A stretch of DNA of 12,118 bases from Comamonadaceae bacterium (GTDB taxonomy: Bacteria > Pseudomonadota > Gammaproteobacteria > Burkholderiales > Burkholderiaceae). The translations under genes and the position numbers were made by a program. Location: assembly GCA_947484245.1 (NCBI GenBank), contig CANKOT010000070.1:1-12118 (forward strand), in the 5' to 3' direction. Below, piece by piece: positions 1 through 10,043 of the stretch. Every line of letters starts with the position of its first letter. Position 1 is the stretch's first letter. The notes beneath the pieces are model-generated. The model made no database searches, was not told the origin of the DNA, and saw only the letters and a program-made list of their open reading frames with translations.

Positions 1-1
1 A

Positions 2-1273
2 GCTCGCGCTGATGCAGCCGCTGAAAAACTGAAAGATGTTCCTGCAGCCTTTGCAGCTGACAAAGAAGCCGCTACCAAAAAGCTGGAAGAACTGAAAGCT
101 GCTAACGCACCAGAAGCTGAAATCAAGGCGGCTACAGCTGCTGTGGCTGCTTTGCCCAAAGATGAAGCTGCTGCCAAGGCGGCTTACACCGCTGCCCGCA
201 CGACCAATACGGCTCGTGCAGCGCCACCCTTGCGTCATGCAGAGCCATTCCCTGGCAAAGATGACGCTGCCAGAGATATCTCTCGCAAGAACTTCTTGGC
301 GTTGGTGTTTTGTTTGATGATTGGTACGGCCGCTTTGCCGCACATTCTGATGCGCTTCTACACCGTTCCCTCGGTGCGTGAAGCACGTGAGTCAGTGGCA
401 TGGTCTTTGTTCTTCATTTCGCTGCTGTACTTCACGGCGCCTGCTTTGGCTGTGTTGGTGAAGTTCGACATCTACACGCTGTTGGTCGGTACGCCGATGG
501 ATCAGTTGCCGGGATGGATTGCGCGCTGGAATGTGGTGGACCCCACTTTGATGTCCGTGACTGACATCAACAAAGATGGCATCTTGCAGTTGGCAGAAAT
601 CCGCTTGGGCGGTGACATTGTGGTGTTGGCCACCCCTGAAATTGGCGGCTTGCCGTTCGTGATTTCTGGTTTGGTTGCGGCCGGTGGTTTGGCTGCGGCT
701 TTGTCTACAGCTGACGGCCTGCTGCTGACCATTGCCAATGCTTTGTCGCACGACCTGTACTACAAAGTGATTGACCCCAATGCATCGGCCAGCCGCCGTG
801 TAGCGCTCTCCAAAGTGATTTTGGTGTTCGTTGCTTTGGCTGCTGCTTATGTTGCATCCTTGAAGATGGCTGACATTCTGTTCTTGGTGTCTGCGGCTTT
901 CTCGTTTGCTGCGGCAGCCTTCTTCCCAGCGTTGACCCTTGGCATCTTCTGGAAGCGTGCCAACAAGTGGGGCGCCTCTCTGGGCATGATGGCTGGTTTG
1001 GGCATTTCGTTCTATTACATGGCCAAGACACATCCTTGGATGTACGGCTTGTTCCACAATGGTTCACTGACACCTGAAATTCTGAAGGCCAACACATGGT
1101 GGGACATTGCGCCTATCTCTGCTGGTATCTTTGGCGTGCCACTGGGCTTTGCAGTGATCATCATTGTGTCGCTGCTCACCAAGGCACCCGACCAAGAAGT
1201 TCAGGACCTCGTAGAGAACGTGCGCTTCCCTAGCTTTGACGGTTCTACCTCACAAGGTACGGCAATGCACTAA
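2..1273 (+). CDS. Sodium/solute symporter, VC_2705-like (cation/acetate symporter relative), 5' truncated by window edge
   Basis: This is the C-terminal 423 residues of an inner-membrane Na+-coupled symporter of the SSS family; the frame is open to the left edge, so the start is outside the window. The first ~85 residues are soluble and rich in Ala, Lys and Glu, probably a helical or coiled-coil loop. About seven hydrophobic segments follow. The first contains IGTAALPHILMRFYTVP, and a later one has the typical GGLAAALSTADGLLLTIANAL region of the family. Between membrane segments, bases 563-598 encode DINKDGILQLAE, which matches the 12-residue EF-hand loop pattern (D1, N3, D5, G6, I7, E12). 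I infer uptake of a small carboxylate such as acetate; the substrate cannot be read from sequence. An internal GTG at 143 is in frame but is unlikely to be the start, because coding continues upstream. A strong terminator follows 56 bp after the stop. Confidence 0.85.
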   Translation, partial: ARADAAAEKLKDVPAAFAADKEAATKKLEELKAANAPEAEIKAATAAVAALPKDEAAAKAAYTAARTTNTARAAPPLRHAEPFPGKDDAARDISRKNFLALVFCLMIGTAALPHILMRFYTVPSVREARESVAWSLFFISLLYFTAPALAVLVKFDIYTLLVGTPMDQLPGWIARWNVVDPTLMSVTDINKDGILQLAEIRLGGDIVVLATPEIGGLPFVISGLVAAGGLAAALSTADGLLLTIANALSHDLYYKVIDPNASASRRVALSKVILVFVALAAAYVASLKMADILFLVSAAFSFAAAAFFPALTLGIFWKRANKWGASLGMMAGLGISFYYMAKTHPWMYGLFHNGSLTPEILKANTWWDIAPISAGIFGVPLGFAVIIIVSLLTKAPDQEVQDLVENVRFPSFDGSTSQGTAMH

Positions 1274-1322
1274 GGCTACAAAGTTTGCAAGATTCAAAAT
1301 TGCAGACTTAAGTCCTTCTAAT

Positions 1323-1362
1323 AAAAAACCCCCGATCGCATTTTGCGGTCGGGGTTTTTTTT
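1323..1362. terminator. Rho-independent terminator, probably bidirectional
   Basis: An 11-bp stem (1330-1340 paired with 1344-1354, one G-U pair, TTT loop) is followed by eight T on the plus strand (1355-1362) and preceded by six A (1323-1328), which read as a T tract on the minus strand. It lies between the convergent symporter and DUF3237 genes and can terminate both. Confidence 0.88.
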
Positions 1363-1397
1363 GTGTTGCGTGGCGCTTTGATTGATTGGCGCAGTAA

Positions 1398-1865
1398 TCA
1401 GTTCACTTCAAAGAATCGCATCACCACCCGATCCGGGTGTCTGGCGCCGGTGCCAATGAACATGCGTTCACTGATCCAGCCAAGCGCTGAAGATGAAGTT
1501 TCAAATCGCGGCATGCAACGAAAGTAAACCGATTCTGGGTTGACTACTTCGCCTTTTAGAAGCTTGGCCATGACATCGGGTGAGGCCGTGCGAATGGCGC
1601 TGTTTTGCACATAAATCAAGTCGCCTGCATCGGTTTCTAAAGCATAGCGCGCATCCAGTTCAGCCATTTGCGCATTCACAATGAGCTGAAAATCTGCACC
1701 GCCAGGCAACACGCGTGCAGTCCAGCCATTGCCAGTTGCAGAACCACCCAAAATAGGGATGACTCGCCGCTTGCCGTGAAGTGTTTGGCCCACTTCGATG
1801 GGCTTGTCGACTTGCACCGATAGATCGGCAAAGAATTTGAGTTCGGGTGTTGGTAGGTGTGACAT
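1398..1865 (-). CDS. DUF3237 family protein
   Basis: This 155-residue protein matches my knowledge of the DUF3237 family (small beta-barrel proteins of unknown function, usually about 150 residues). Visible family-like features are a G-x-R-x3-PI-x-GG-x3-G stretch at about residues 31-46, LPGGADFQ at 53-60, and LGWISERMFIGTG at 128-140. No signal peptide or membrane segment is seen. I chose the ATG at 1865 (MSHLPTPELK). A frame-open extension to an ATG at 1943 would add 26 residues that do not look like the family and would overlap the divergent reading frame starting at 1928. The ribosome-binding site before 1865 is weak. Members are sometimes found near aromatic catabolic genes, as here, but no reaction can be assigned. 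The 3' end faces the bidirectional terminator at 1323-1362. Confidence 0.78.
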   Translation of the reverse strand: MSHLPTPELKFFADLSVQVDKPIEVGQTLHGKRRVIPILGGSATGNGWTARVLPGGADFQLIVNAQMAELDARYALETDAGDLIYVQNSAIRTASPDVMAKLLKGEVVNPESVYFRCMPRFETSSSALGWISERMFIGTGARHPDRVVMRFFEVN

Positions 1866-1927
1866 AAAACCGATGTGATTTTCAAAAATAGCGACCGCAA
1901 GATTCTTTCCGCAATAATAGTGTATCC

Positions 1928-2202
1928 ATGACTTCTGCTTCAAAACCCTTGCTCACTTCGAACGAACTGAAAAAACCCGCAACCCATGAGCCCAGTCAGT
2001 GCAACTGCGCCCTGAAAATATGTCGGGGCTGGGAGAGTGTGGATGATGATCGCTGGCCTATTTCCCCTACAACCGTTGCGATGTTTACGCCTGCAAGACC
2101 TGCCAATGCGCCGTTCTAAAGTACACCGAATACGGCGGCTACTATGTCGATCACCGCGTTCGATTGGTGGATGCGGGTAAAGTAATTAACCCATTGACTT
2201 AA
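1928..2202 (+). pseudogene. Cys-rich conserved hypothetical protein, disrupted by an out-of-frame deletion
   Basis: The first part reads from ATG 1928 and gives MTSASKPLLTS...CNCALKICRGWESVDDDRW up to about 2056; that frame then runs through unrelated residues to a stop at 2117-2119. From 2056 the -1 frame reads AYFPYNRCDVYACKTCQCAV, then LKYTEYGGYYVDHRVRLVD, to a TAA at 2200-2202. This looks like genuine protein, with paired Cys motifs that suggest metal binding. As I recall the Burkholderiales family, intact members are about 130-140 residues and have roughly 40 residues between the RWP and AYFPYNR segments. Both of those segments contain GCCT here, so a deletion between short repeats would explain the shift. 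No slippery heptamer that would support programmed frameshifting is seen at the junction. A sequencing error alone would not explain the missing middle. The function is unknown. Confidence 0.6.
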
Positions 2203-2204
2203 AA

Positions 2205-2663
2205 GTGAGAAACATCTTGAAAACAACTCTACGCTCTTTGATTGCACTTGGCCTGTGTACATTCGCAATTTCTTCTGCTTTGGCGCAAAACGATTTTGCA
2301 CAAACCGCTGCCAAAGAACCTGGTGCCAAAGTCACAGCCTCAGGTTTGGTGTTTCGGTCTTTGCAAGACGGCCAAGGCATCAGCCCCATGGCCACAGACA
2401 AAGTCAGAGTGCACTACCGCGGCACTTTTCCAGACGGTAAGGAATTTGACAGTTCGTACAAGCGCAATCAAAGCATTGAATTTCCTTTGAATGGTGTGAT
2501 TCCCTGTTGGACTGAAGGCGTGCAACTCATGAAAGTGGGTGGCAAGGCCAAGCTCACTTGCCCGCCCGCCATTGCCTATGGCTCACGTGGTGCGGGCGGT
2601 GTTATTCCACCCAATGCCACACTTCAATTTGAAGTTGAACTGGTTGCCGTTGCCGGAAAATAA
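2205..2663 (+). CDS. Secreted FKBP-type peptidyl-prolyl cis-trans isomerase
   Basis: A 152-residue exported prolyl isomerase that catalyses cis-trans isomerisation of X-Pro bonds to help periplasmic proteins fold. Residues 1-27 form a signal peptide (basic start, hydrophobic core LRSLIALGLCTFAISSALA, likely cleavage after Ala27). Residues ~45-150 are one FKBP domain. All the classic pocket residues are present: Tyr71 in VHY, Phe81-Asp82 in EFDSS, Phe93, Val98-Ile99 and Trp102 in GVIPCW, Tyr125 in AYG, and Phe142 in LQFEVEL. An active enzyme is expected. The start is uncertain: GTG at 2205 is used here, but TTG at 2217 would give a more usual MKTTLRS start, and it has GTGAG 7 bp upstream. The gene begins 2 bp after the broken Cys-rich frame and may be co-transcribed with it. 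It is convergent with pobR, 26 bp apart. Confidence 0.9.
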   Translation: MRNILKTTLRSLIALGLCTFAISSALAQNDFAQTAAKEPGAKVTASGLVFRSLQDGQGISPMATDKVRVHYRGTFPDGKEFDSSYKRNQSIEFPLNGVIPCWTEGVQLMKVGGKAKLTCPPAIAYGSRGAGGVIPPNATLQFEVELVAVAGK

Positions 2664-2689
2664 CTTGAGCTTGTTTGCGGCAACTCACT

Positions 2690-3487
2690 TTAAATGAGCA
2701 GCCTCAAGCTCTGAGCTGTTTGCTGCAACAAGGATAGCCACTCATTGGCCAAATGAGGTGCATCCAAACCTGCGCCCGAGCGAACCAAGTTGAGCGCAGC
2801 AATGGTCTCACCCCGTTCATTGCGCAGGGGCACCGCCAGTGCATCAACCCCTAGCTCGTGCTCTTGTTCGGCATAGCCATAATCTTGTTTGGCAATTCGT
2901 TTTAGTTTTTGCCGAAACACTTTGGCTTGGGTCACTGTGTGTGCTGTGAGGCGGCTCAAAGTGTTTTCTTCTAGCCAAGCATCAAGCGCATCGCTCGATA
3001 AATTTGCCAATAAAACTTGCCCTGTTGAGGTGGCATGTGCGGGCAACCTGGTGCCTACGTGCAGGCCATAAGCCAAGACCATTGAATTGGCTTTGGCATT
3101 TGAGTCGGCAGCTTGCCAGATGCCGCGAGCCACAATCATGACGGCATCTTTTTGCAAAACGGCGACGGAGCAAGACAAGCGAGTGGCTGCACTCAACTGA
3201 TGCAGGCTAGGCTGCACAGAGCGCGGCAATCTTGCCCCTGATAAGTAGCTGCCAGTGAAGCCGAGCACCTTGGCGGAAAGCCAGTAGTACTGGCCATCGG
3301 TTTCCAAGTAGCCCAAGTGCGCCAAGGTGAGCAAGTGCCTTCTGGCCGTGGCACGGCTGAGGCCTGTGCGCTCTGCAGTGAGGGTGGCATTGAGGCGCTG
3401 CCGGTCTGTGTCAAAACACTCTAAAACCGCCATACCTCGGGCAATGCCTTCAATCCAATCGGAGGGGTTCATGTTCTGGGGTTCCAT
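2690..3487 (-). CDS. pobR: IclR-family transcriptional regulator of 4-hydroxybenzoate catabolism (PobR-like)
   Basis: A 265-residue regulator with an N-terminal winged helix-turn-helix (about residues 34-61, TAERTGLSRATARRHLLTL region) and a C-terminal IclR ligand-binding domain. It is the size of PcaU/PcaR/PobR regulators of the beta-ketoadipate branch. Assignment as PobR rests on its position: it is divergent from pobA with 115 bp between the starts. In this group the regulator usually activates the hydroxylase gene when 4-hydroxybenzoate is present; that role is inferred here. The ATG at 3487 was chosen. A GTG at 3496 lies inside the palindromic operator, and a later ATG at 3472 is also possible; none has a good ribosome-binding site. 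Because the operator overlaps the 5' end of the gene, autoregulation is likely. Its 3' end is convergent with the FKBP gene. Confidence 0.85.
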   Translation of the reverse strand: MEPQNMNPSDWIEGIARGMAVLECFDTDRQRLNATLTAERTGLSRATARRHLLTLAHLGYLETDGQYYWLSAKVLGFTGSYLSGARLPRSVQPSLHQLSAATRLSCSVAVLQKDAVMIVARGIWQAADSNAKANSMVLAYGLHVGTRLPAHATSTGQVLLANLSSDALDAWLEENTLSRLTAHTVTQAKVFRQKLKRIAKQDYGYAEQEHELGVDALAVPLRNERGETIAALNLVRSGAGLDAPHLANEWLSLLQQTAQSLRLLI

Positions 3488-3490
3488 CAA

Positions 3491-3529
3491 TTGCACGATG
3501 ATCGTGCGTGTATTCTACTCATCGTGCAG
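3491..3529. promoter_or_regulatory. Candidate PobR operator: three 10-bp repeats, one palindrome plus one direct copy
   Basis: TTGCACGATG (3491-3500) and GATCGTGCGT (3500-3509) form the palindrome GCACGAT-G-ATCGTGC (3493-3507). A third copy, CATCGTGCAG, lies at 3520-3529, exactly 20 bp (two helical turns) after the second; it matches the reverse complement of the first in 9 of 10 positions. Palindrome plus spaced direct repeat is the architecture I recall for PcaU/PobR sites in Acinetobacter. The third copy ends 2 bp before CTGACA (3532-3537), a possible -35 box for pobA, although no convincing -10 sits at normal spacing. Confidence 0.62.
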
Positions 3530-3554
3530 AGCTGACAATCTCGGCTTGCGTTAA

Positions 3555-4784
<1,230 letters not shown>

Positions 4785-4787
<3 letters not shown>

Positions 4788-4801
4788 GCGTGTGACGCTC
4801 A
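4785..4801. terminator. Small hairpin shared by the two convergent stop codons
   Basis: TGAGCGT-GTG-ACGCTCA forms a perfect 7-bp stem with a 3-base loop. The TGA stop of pobA (4785-4787) pairs with the TGA stop of the opposing Bug gene (4799-4801, minus strand). There is no T tract, so classical intrinsic termination is doubtful; it may only stabilise 3' ends. Confidence 0.3.
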
Positions 4802-5764
4802 GTCGGCTTTGGCGCCAGAGCTTTTCACCACGGCAGCCCACTTCGGTACTTCGGCCTTTAAGAAATTGCTGAACTCAAGGGTGTTGTTGGGCGCGCTGGC
4901 CATGCCCAATTGTCCAAAACGCTCGATGATCTCAGGCGATGCCATGGCGCGATTGAGGGCAACATTGAGTTTGGTCACCACGTCGGCGGGTGTGCCAGCG
5001 GGTGCAAAAAATCCGAACCATGTGTAGTCGTCAAATTCTTTGTAGCCAAATTCTGTGATGGACGGCACATCGGGCAACAAGGGTGAGCGCGTGGCACTGG
5101 TGACTGCAATGGCTTTGAGCTTGCCCGATTTGATCATGGGCACTGCAGGCGGCATGGAGGTCGATGCTATTTGTGTATGGCCTGCCACCACCGCATTGAC
5201 GGCAGCAGCGGGCTGATAGGGCACATGCACAATATCAACTTTGGCTGCCATTTTCAGGCGCTCCATCGACAGGTGGGTGGTGGTTCCAATGCCGGAGGAT
5301 GCATAACTGAAGGGCGATTTCTTGGCAGCTTCCACCAGCTCTGGCAAAGTTTTGGCAGCCACACTGGGGTTAACCGTGAAGATGTTGGGCGTTTTGGGAC
5401 CCAGGGCAACAGGCACAAAATCTTTCAGGGCGTCGTAGCCCGCATCGGCATAGAGCGAAGGATTGACAGCAAAGGCCACGCTGTGAACCAAGATGGTGTA
5501 GCCATCGGGCGCTGCTCTTTTCACTTGACCACTCGCAATGTTGCCGCCAGCGCCACCTCTGTTTTCAACAACGAAATTGCCACCCGTGAGTTCATTGAGT
5601 TTTTGCGTCAAAGACCGAGCCACAATGTCGGAGGAAGCACCAGGTGCAAAGGCCACCAAGAGCGTCACGGGCTTGGCTTTGGGCCACTCAGCTTGAGCCC
5701 AGCTAGAAAGGTGCACGCCGCCGAGCAGCGCCAAACTCAAAAGTACTTTGAAAGAATGAACCAT
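4799..5764 (-). CDS. Bug-family periplasmic solute-binding protein (TctC-like)
   Basis: A 321-residue extracytoplasmic binding protein of the Bug/TctC family, which captures small organic acids for tripartite tricarboxylate transporters. It starts with a signal peptide (hydrophobic core KVLLSLALLGGVHLSSWA, cleavage near residues 23-25). Family signatures follow: FAPGASSDIVAR at 39-50, GGAGGN near 70-75, and PDGYT at 86-90. AAGGAGA lies 8 bp before the ATG at 5764. No TctA/TctB membrane partners are encoded nearby, so it is an orphan, which is very common in Burkholderiales. It is 29 bp downstream of the intradiol dioxygenase on the same strand and probably co-transcribed. This suggests a ligand that is an aromatic acid or a related carboxylate feeding that enzyme; this is inference, as ligand specificity cannot be read from the sequence. 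Confidence 0.9.
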   Translation of the reverse strand: MVHSFKVLLSLALLGGVHLSSWAQAEWPKAKPVTLLVAFAPGASSDIVARSLTQKLNELTGGNFVVENRGGAGGNIASGQVKRAAPDGYTILVHSVAFAVNPSLYADAGYDALKDFVPVALGPKTPNIFTVNPSVAAKTLPELVEAAKKSPFSYASSGIGTTTHLSMERLKMAAKVDIVHVPYQPAAAVNAVVAGHTQIASTSMPPAVPMIKSGKLKAIAVTSATRSPLLPDVPSITEFGYKEFDDYTWFGFFAPAGTPADVVTKLNVALNRAMASPEIIERFGQLGMASAPNNTLEFSNFLKAEVPKWAAVVKSSGAKAD

Positions 5765-5793
5765 GGAAATGTCTCCTTAAAATTCAAACCACT

Positions 5794-6675
5794 TTAGGTG
5801 GTGGACGATTGTGGGACCAACGAAAAATCAAACGCAACTTCTTTGAATGGCTGGGTTAAACCAAATTTCTTGGCAACATCTTGATTGTGGCAATCTTTGA
5901 CATCCACAATCAAGCCGGGTCTGACCCCAAACACGGTATCGTTGTTAATGTAGGCTGAACCCGAGGGGAAGAGCTCGGTGACCAACCCCACATAGCCGGG
6001 CGCACTCACAATGATGTGGAAATGCGCAGGACGCCAAATGCCTCTGTTGCTTGCTGCCAAGAGCGCACCAACGGGCCCGTCTGTGGGTACCGTATAGGGG
6101 CGAGGGCGGATGGTCAGTAAATCAAAACCGCCTTGCGCATCGCAGTGAATTTTGCAGCGCAAATTTTGTGGATCTTGTGCAGAGTCTTGCGCGGGATACA
6201 AGCCGTTGTCTGCGTTTTGCCAAAAATCGATTTGTGCGTTGGGAATGGATTTCTGATGAATGTCCAAAACACGGCCATGCAACCAAACGCGTTCACCTGG
6301 TTGGCCGTTGGTGAGGTCAGAGCCATTGGGCTGGATTTGTGAGTCGTGGTTGTGAAATGGACCCAGCACGCTGCTGGGCGTTCCACCGGCGGGTTGAGAC
6401 ACCACATCGACCATGGAAGAGATACCCATGATGTCTGAGAACAAGCTAAATTCATTGCGCTCATGGTCAGTGATTTGGGCGGCAGCAGTGAGAAATTCGA
6501 GGCCCTTGAGCCATTCGGCTTTGCTTAATTTGGACTCGTCGACAAAGGCGTGCAAGTGCTTGACCAACAAGCCCATGACCTCAGCCAGGCGAGGGTCGGT
6601 AGCTTTGGAAAAACTGGCCATCGCATCCCGTGTGACCGGGTTGTCAAGTGCTTGGCTAGCAGTAGGCTGATTCAT
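5794..6675 (-). CDS. Intradiol ring-cleavage dioxygenase, hydroxyquinol/catechol 1,2-dioxygenase family
   Basis: A 293-residue non-haem Fe(III) dioxygenase that opens an aromatic ring between two adjacent hydroxyls to give a muconate- or maleylacetate-type product. Residues ~25-100 form the helical N-terminal dimerisation domain of the catechol dioxygenase group, and ~100-285 the catalytic beta-sandwich. All four iron ligands are visible: Tyr160 (GLYPAQD), Tyr194 (RPYTVPTDGP), and His218 and His220 (RPAHFHII). The segment before the active site reads SVLGPFH at 102-108; typical catechol enzymes have a Glu-Gly-Pro-Leu/Tyr form there, so hydroxyquinol or a substituted catechol is a better guess than plain catechol. 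It is not PcaGH-like, so it should not process protocatechuate from PobA. An AGGAA ribosome-binding site precedes the ATG. It starts 19 bp after the hemC stop and is followed by the Bug gene. Confidence 0.88.
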   Translation of the reverse strand: MNQPTASQALDNPVTRDAMASFSKATDPRLAEVMGLLVKHLHAFVDESKLSKAEWLKGLEFLTAAAQITDHERNEFSLFSDIMGISSMVDVVSQPAGGTPSSVLGPFHNHDSQIQPNGSDLTNGQPGERVWLHGRVLDIHQKSIPNAQIDFWQNADNGLYPAQDSAQDPQNLRCKIHCDAQGGFDLLTIRPRPYTVPTDGPVGALLAASNRGIWRPAHFHIIVSAPGYVGLVTELFPSGSAYINNDTVFGVRPGLIVDVKDCHNQDVAKKFGLTQPFKEVAFDFSLVPQSSTT

Positions 6676-6694
6676 GAAATTCCTATAATGAATG

Positions 6695-7633
6695 TCATGA
6701 CTGTACCGCTTTCATCGCGCCTTGATCAATCAGTTTGTTGGCAACCATCACACCCAGCTGACTGGCCTGCGAGAGTACATCACCTGAATGGATATCAATA
6801 TGGCATTGATCTTTTGCATGGATCAGTGCTGCCTTAGGCTGAAGGGGGTCGCCCCATGCTGCATGGATGGAAAGCGTGTTGCCAGTGAGTGTGGCGTGCG
6901 CTGCCAAGGGCATGGAGCAGCTGCCCCCCATGGTGCGGCTAACGCCTCTTTCTGCGTAGACGCGAACGGCTGTTGAAAGGTCGTTGAGTTTGGACAAGAT
7001 GTGTGCAAGCTCAGGCCGATTGGCACAAATTTCAATGCCAATGGCGCCTTGCCCTGCAGCTGGAATCATAGTTTCTAATGAAAACGATTGCCGAATTCGA
7101 TCTTTCAAGCCCAGTCGTTTGAGGCCTGCTGTGGCCAACACAATGCCAGCGTATTGGCCTTCATCGAGTTTTCTCAGGCGAGTGTCTAAGTTGCCTCGCA
7201 GTGCCGCAATTTGCAGGTCAGGTCGCAAAGTTTGTAGCAACACAGTGCGCCGCAAACTTGAAGTGCCTACAACAGAGCCGGGCGGCAAACTTTCCAGACT
7301 TTCAAAATGAGGCGAAACCCATGCATCGCGGGGATCTTCACGCTCAAGAATGCAAGCCAGCTCAAACCCCTCTGGCAAATCCATGGGCACATCCTTCAAA
7401 GAATGAACGGCAATGTGCGCCTTGCCTTCTACCAAGGCGACCTCTAGCTCTTTGATAAACAAGCCCTTGCCGCCCACCTTGCTCAGCGGCTGATCCAGAA
7501 TTTGATCCCCCATGGTGGTCATGCCTAAAAGGGAGACTTCATGCCCTTGAGACTCAAGCAGCTGCTTGACATGGTTGGCTTGCCACAATGCCAGCCGACT
7601 CTCACGGGTTGCAATGATGATTTTGGAGGTCAT
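6695..7633 (-). CDS. hemC: Hydroxymethylbilane synthase (porphobilinogen deaminase)
   Basis: A 312-residue cytoplasmic enzyme that joins four porphobilinogen molecules into hydroxymethylbilane, a step shared by haem, sirohaem and bacteriochlorophyll. Visible features are the N-terminal ATRESRLALWQA, the KGLFIKELE segment, catalytic Asp81 in HSLKDVP, the Arg-rich GTSSLRRTVLLQ and LRGNLDTRLRKLD motifs that bind the growing chain, and Cys239 in GGSCSMP, which carries the dipyrromethane cofactor. Length and residues are complete. The ATG at 7633 lies 13 bp after the hemB stop and has no clear ribosome-binding site, so translational coupling to hemB is likely. hemD, which often follows hemC, is absent; the next gene on the strand is the intradiol dioxygenase. 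Confidence 0.97.
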   Translation of the reverse strand: MTSKIIIATRESRLALWQANHVKQLLESQGHEVSLLGMTTMGDQILDQPLSKVGGKGLFIKELEVALVEGKAHIAVHSLKDVPMDLPEGFELACILEREDPRDAWVSPHFESLESLPPGSVVGTSSLRRTVLLQTLRPDLQIAALRGNLDTRLRKLDEGQYAGIVLATAGLKRLGLKDRIRQSFSLETMIPAAGQGAIGIEICANRPELAHILSKLNDLSTAVRVYAERGVSRTMGGSCSMPLAAHATLTGNTLSIHAAWGDPLQPKAALIHAKDQCHIDIHSGDVLSQASQLGVMVANKLIDQGAMKAVQS

Positions 7634-7646
7634 AGAAGATCAAGAA

Positions 7647-10020
<2,374 letters not shown>

Positions 10021-10043
10021 ATGGCTTTAACCAAGGCTAATCA

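Noticed and set aside
392..1097. Long minus-strand open frames opposite the symporter
   Set aside because: They are antisense shadows of a well-supported membrane protein, with Gln/Arg/His-rich composition and no recognisable domain.
1398..1943. Longer DUF3237 start at 1943 giving 181 residues
   Set aside because: The extra 26 residues do not look like the family, and the start would overlap the divergent frame beginning at 1928.
2054..2075. Programmed -1 frameshift as an explanation for the broken Cys-rich gene
   Set aside because: No X-XXY-YYZ slippery heptamer in the correct phase is visible near 2056, and the family's middle segment appears to be missing as well.
2667..2729. Near-direct repeat GAGCTTGTTTGCGGCAAC / GAGCTGTTTGCTGCAAC between the FKBP gene and the 3' end of pobR
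   Set aside because: Only 17-18 bp, one copy is inside pobR coding sequence, and it has no mobile-element features; chance similarity is the simplest reading.
5171..5797. 208-codon plus-strand open frame opposite the Bug protein gene
   Set aside because: The opposite strand has a full family match with signal peptide and ribosome-binding site; the plus-strand product resembles nothing I know.
6683..6688. Perfect TATAAT on the plus strand between the dioxygenase start and hemC
   Set aside because: It points away from the dioxygenase gene (minus strand), has no paired -35 box, and no plus-strand gene follows.
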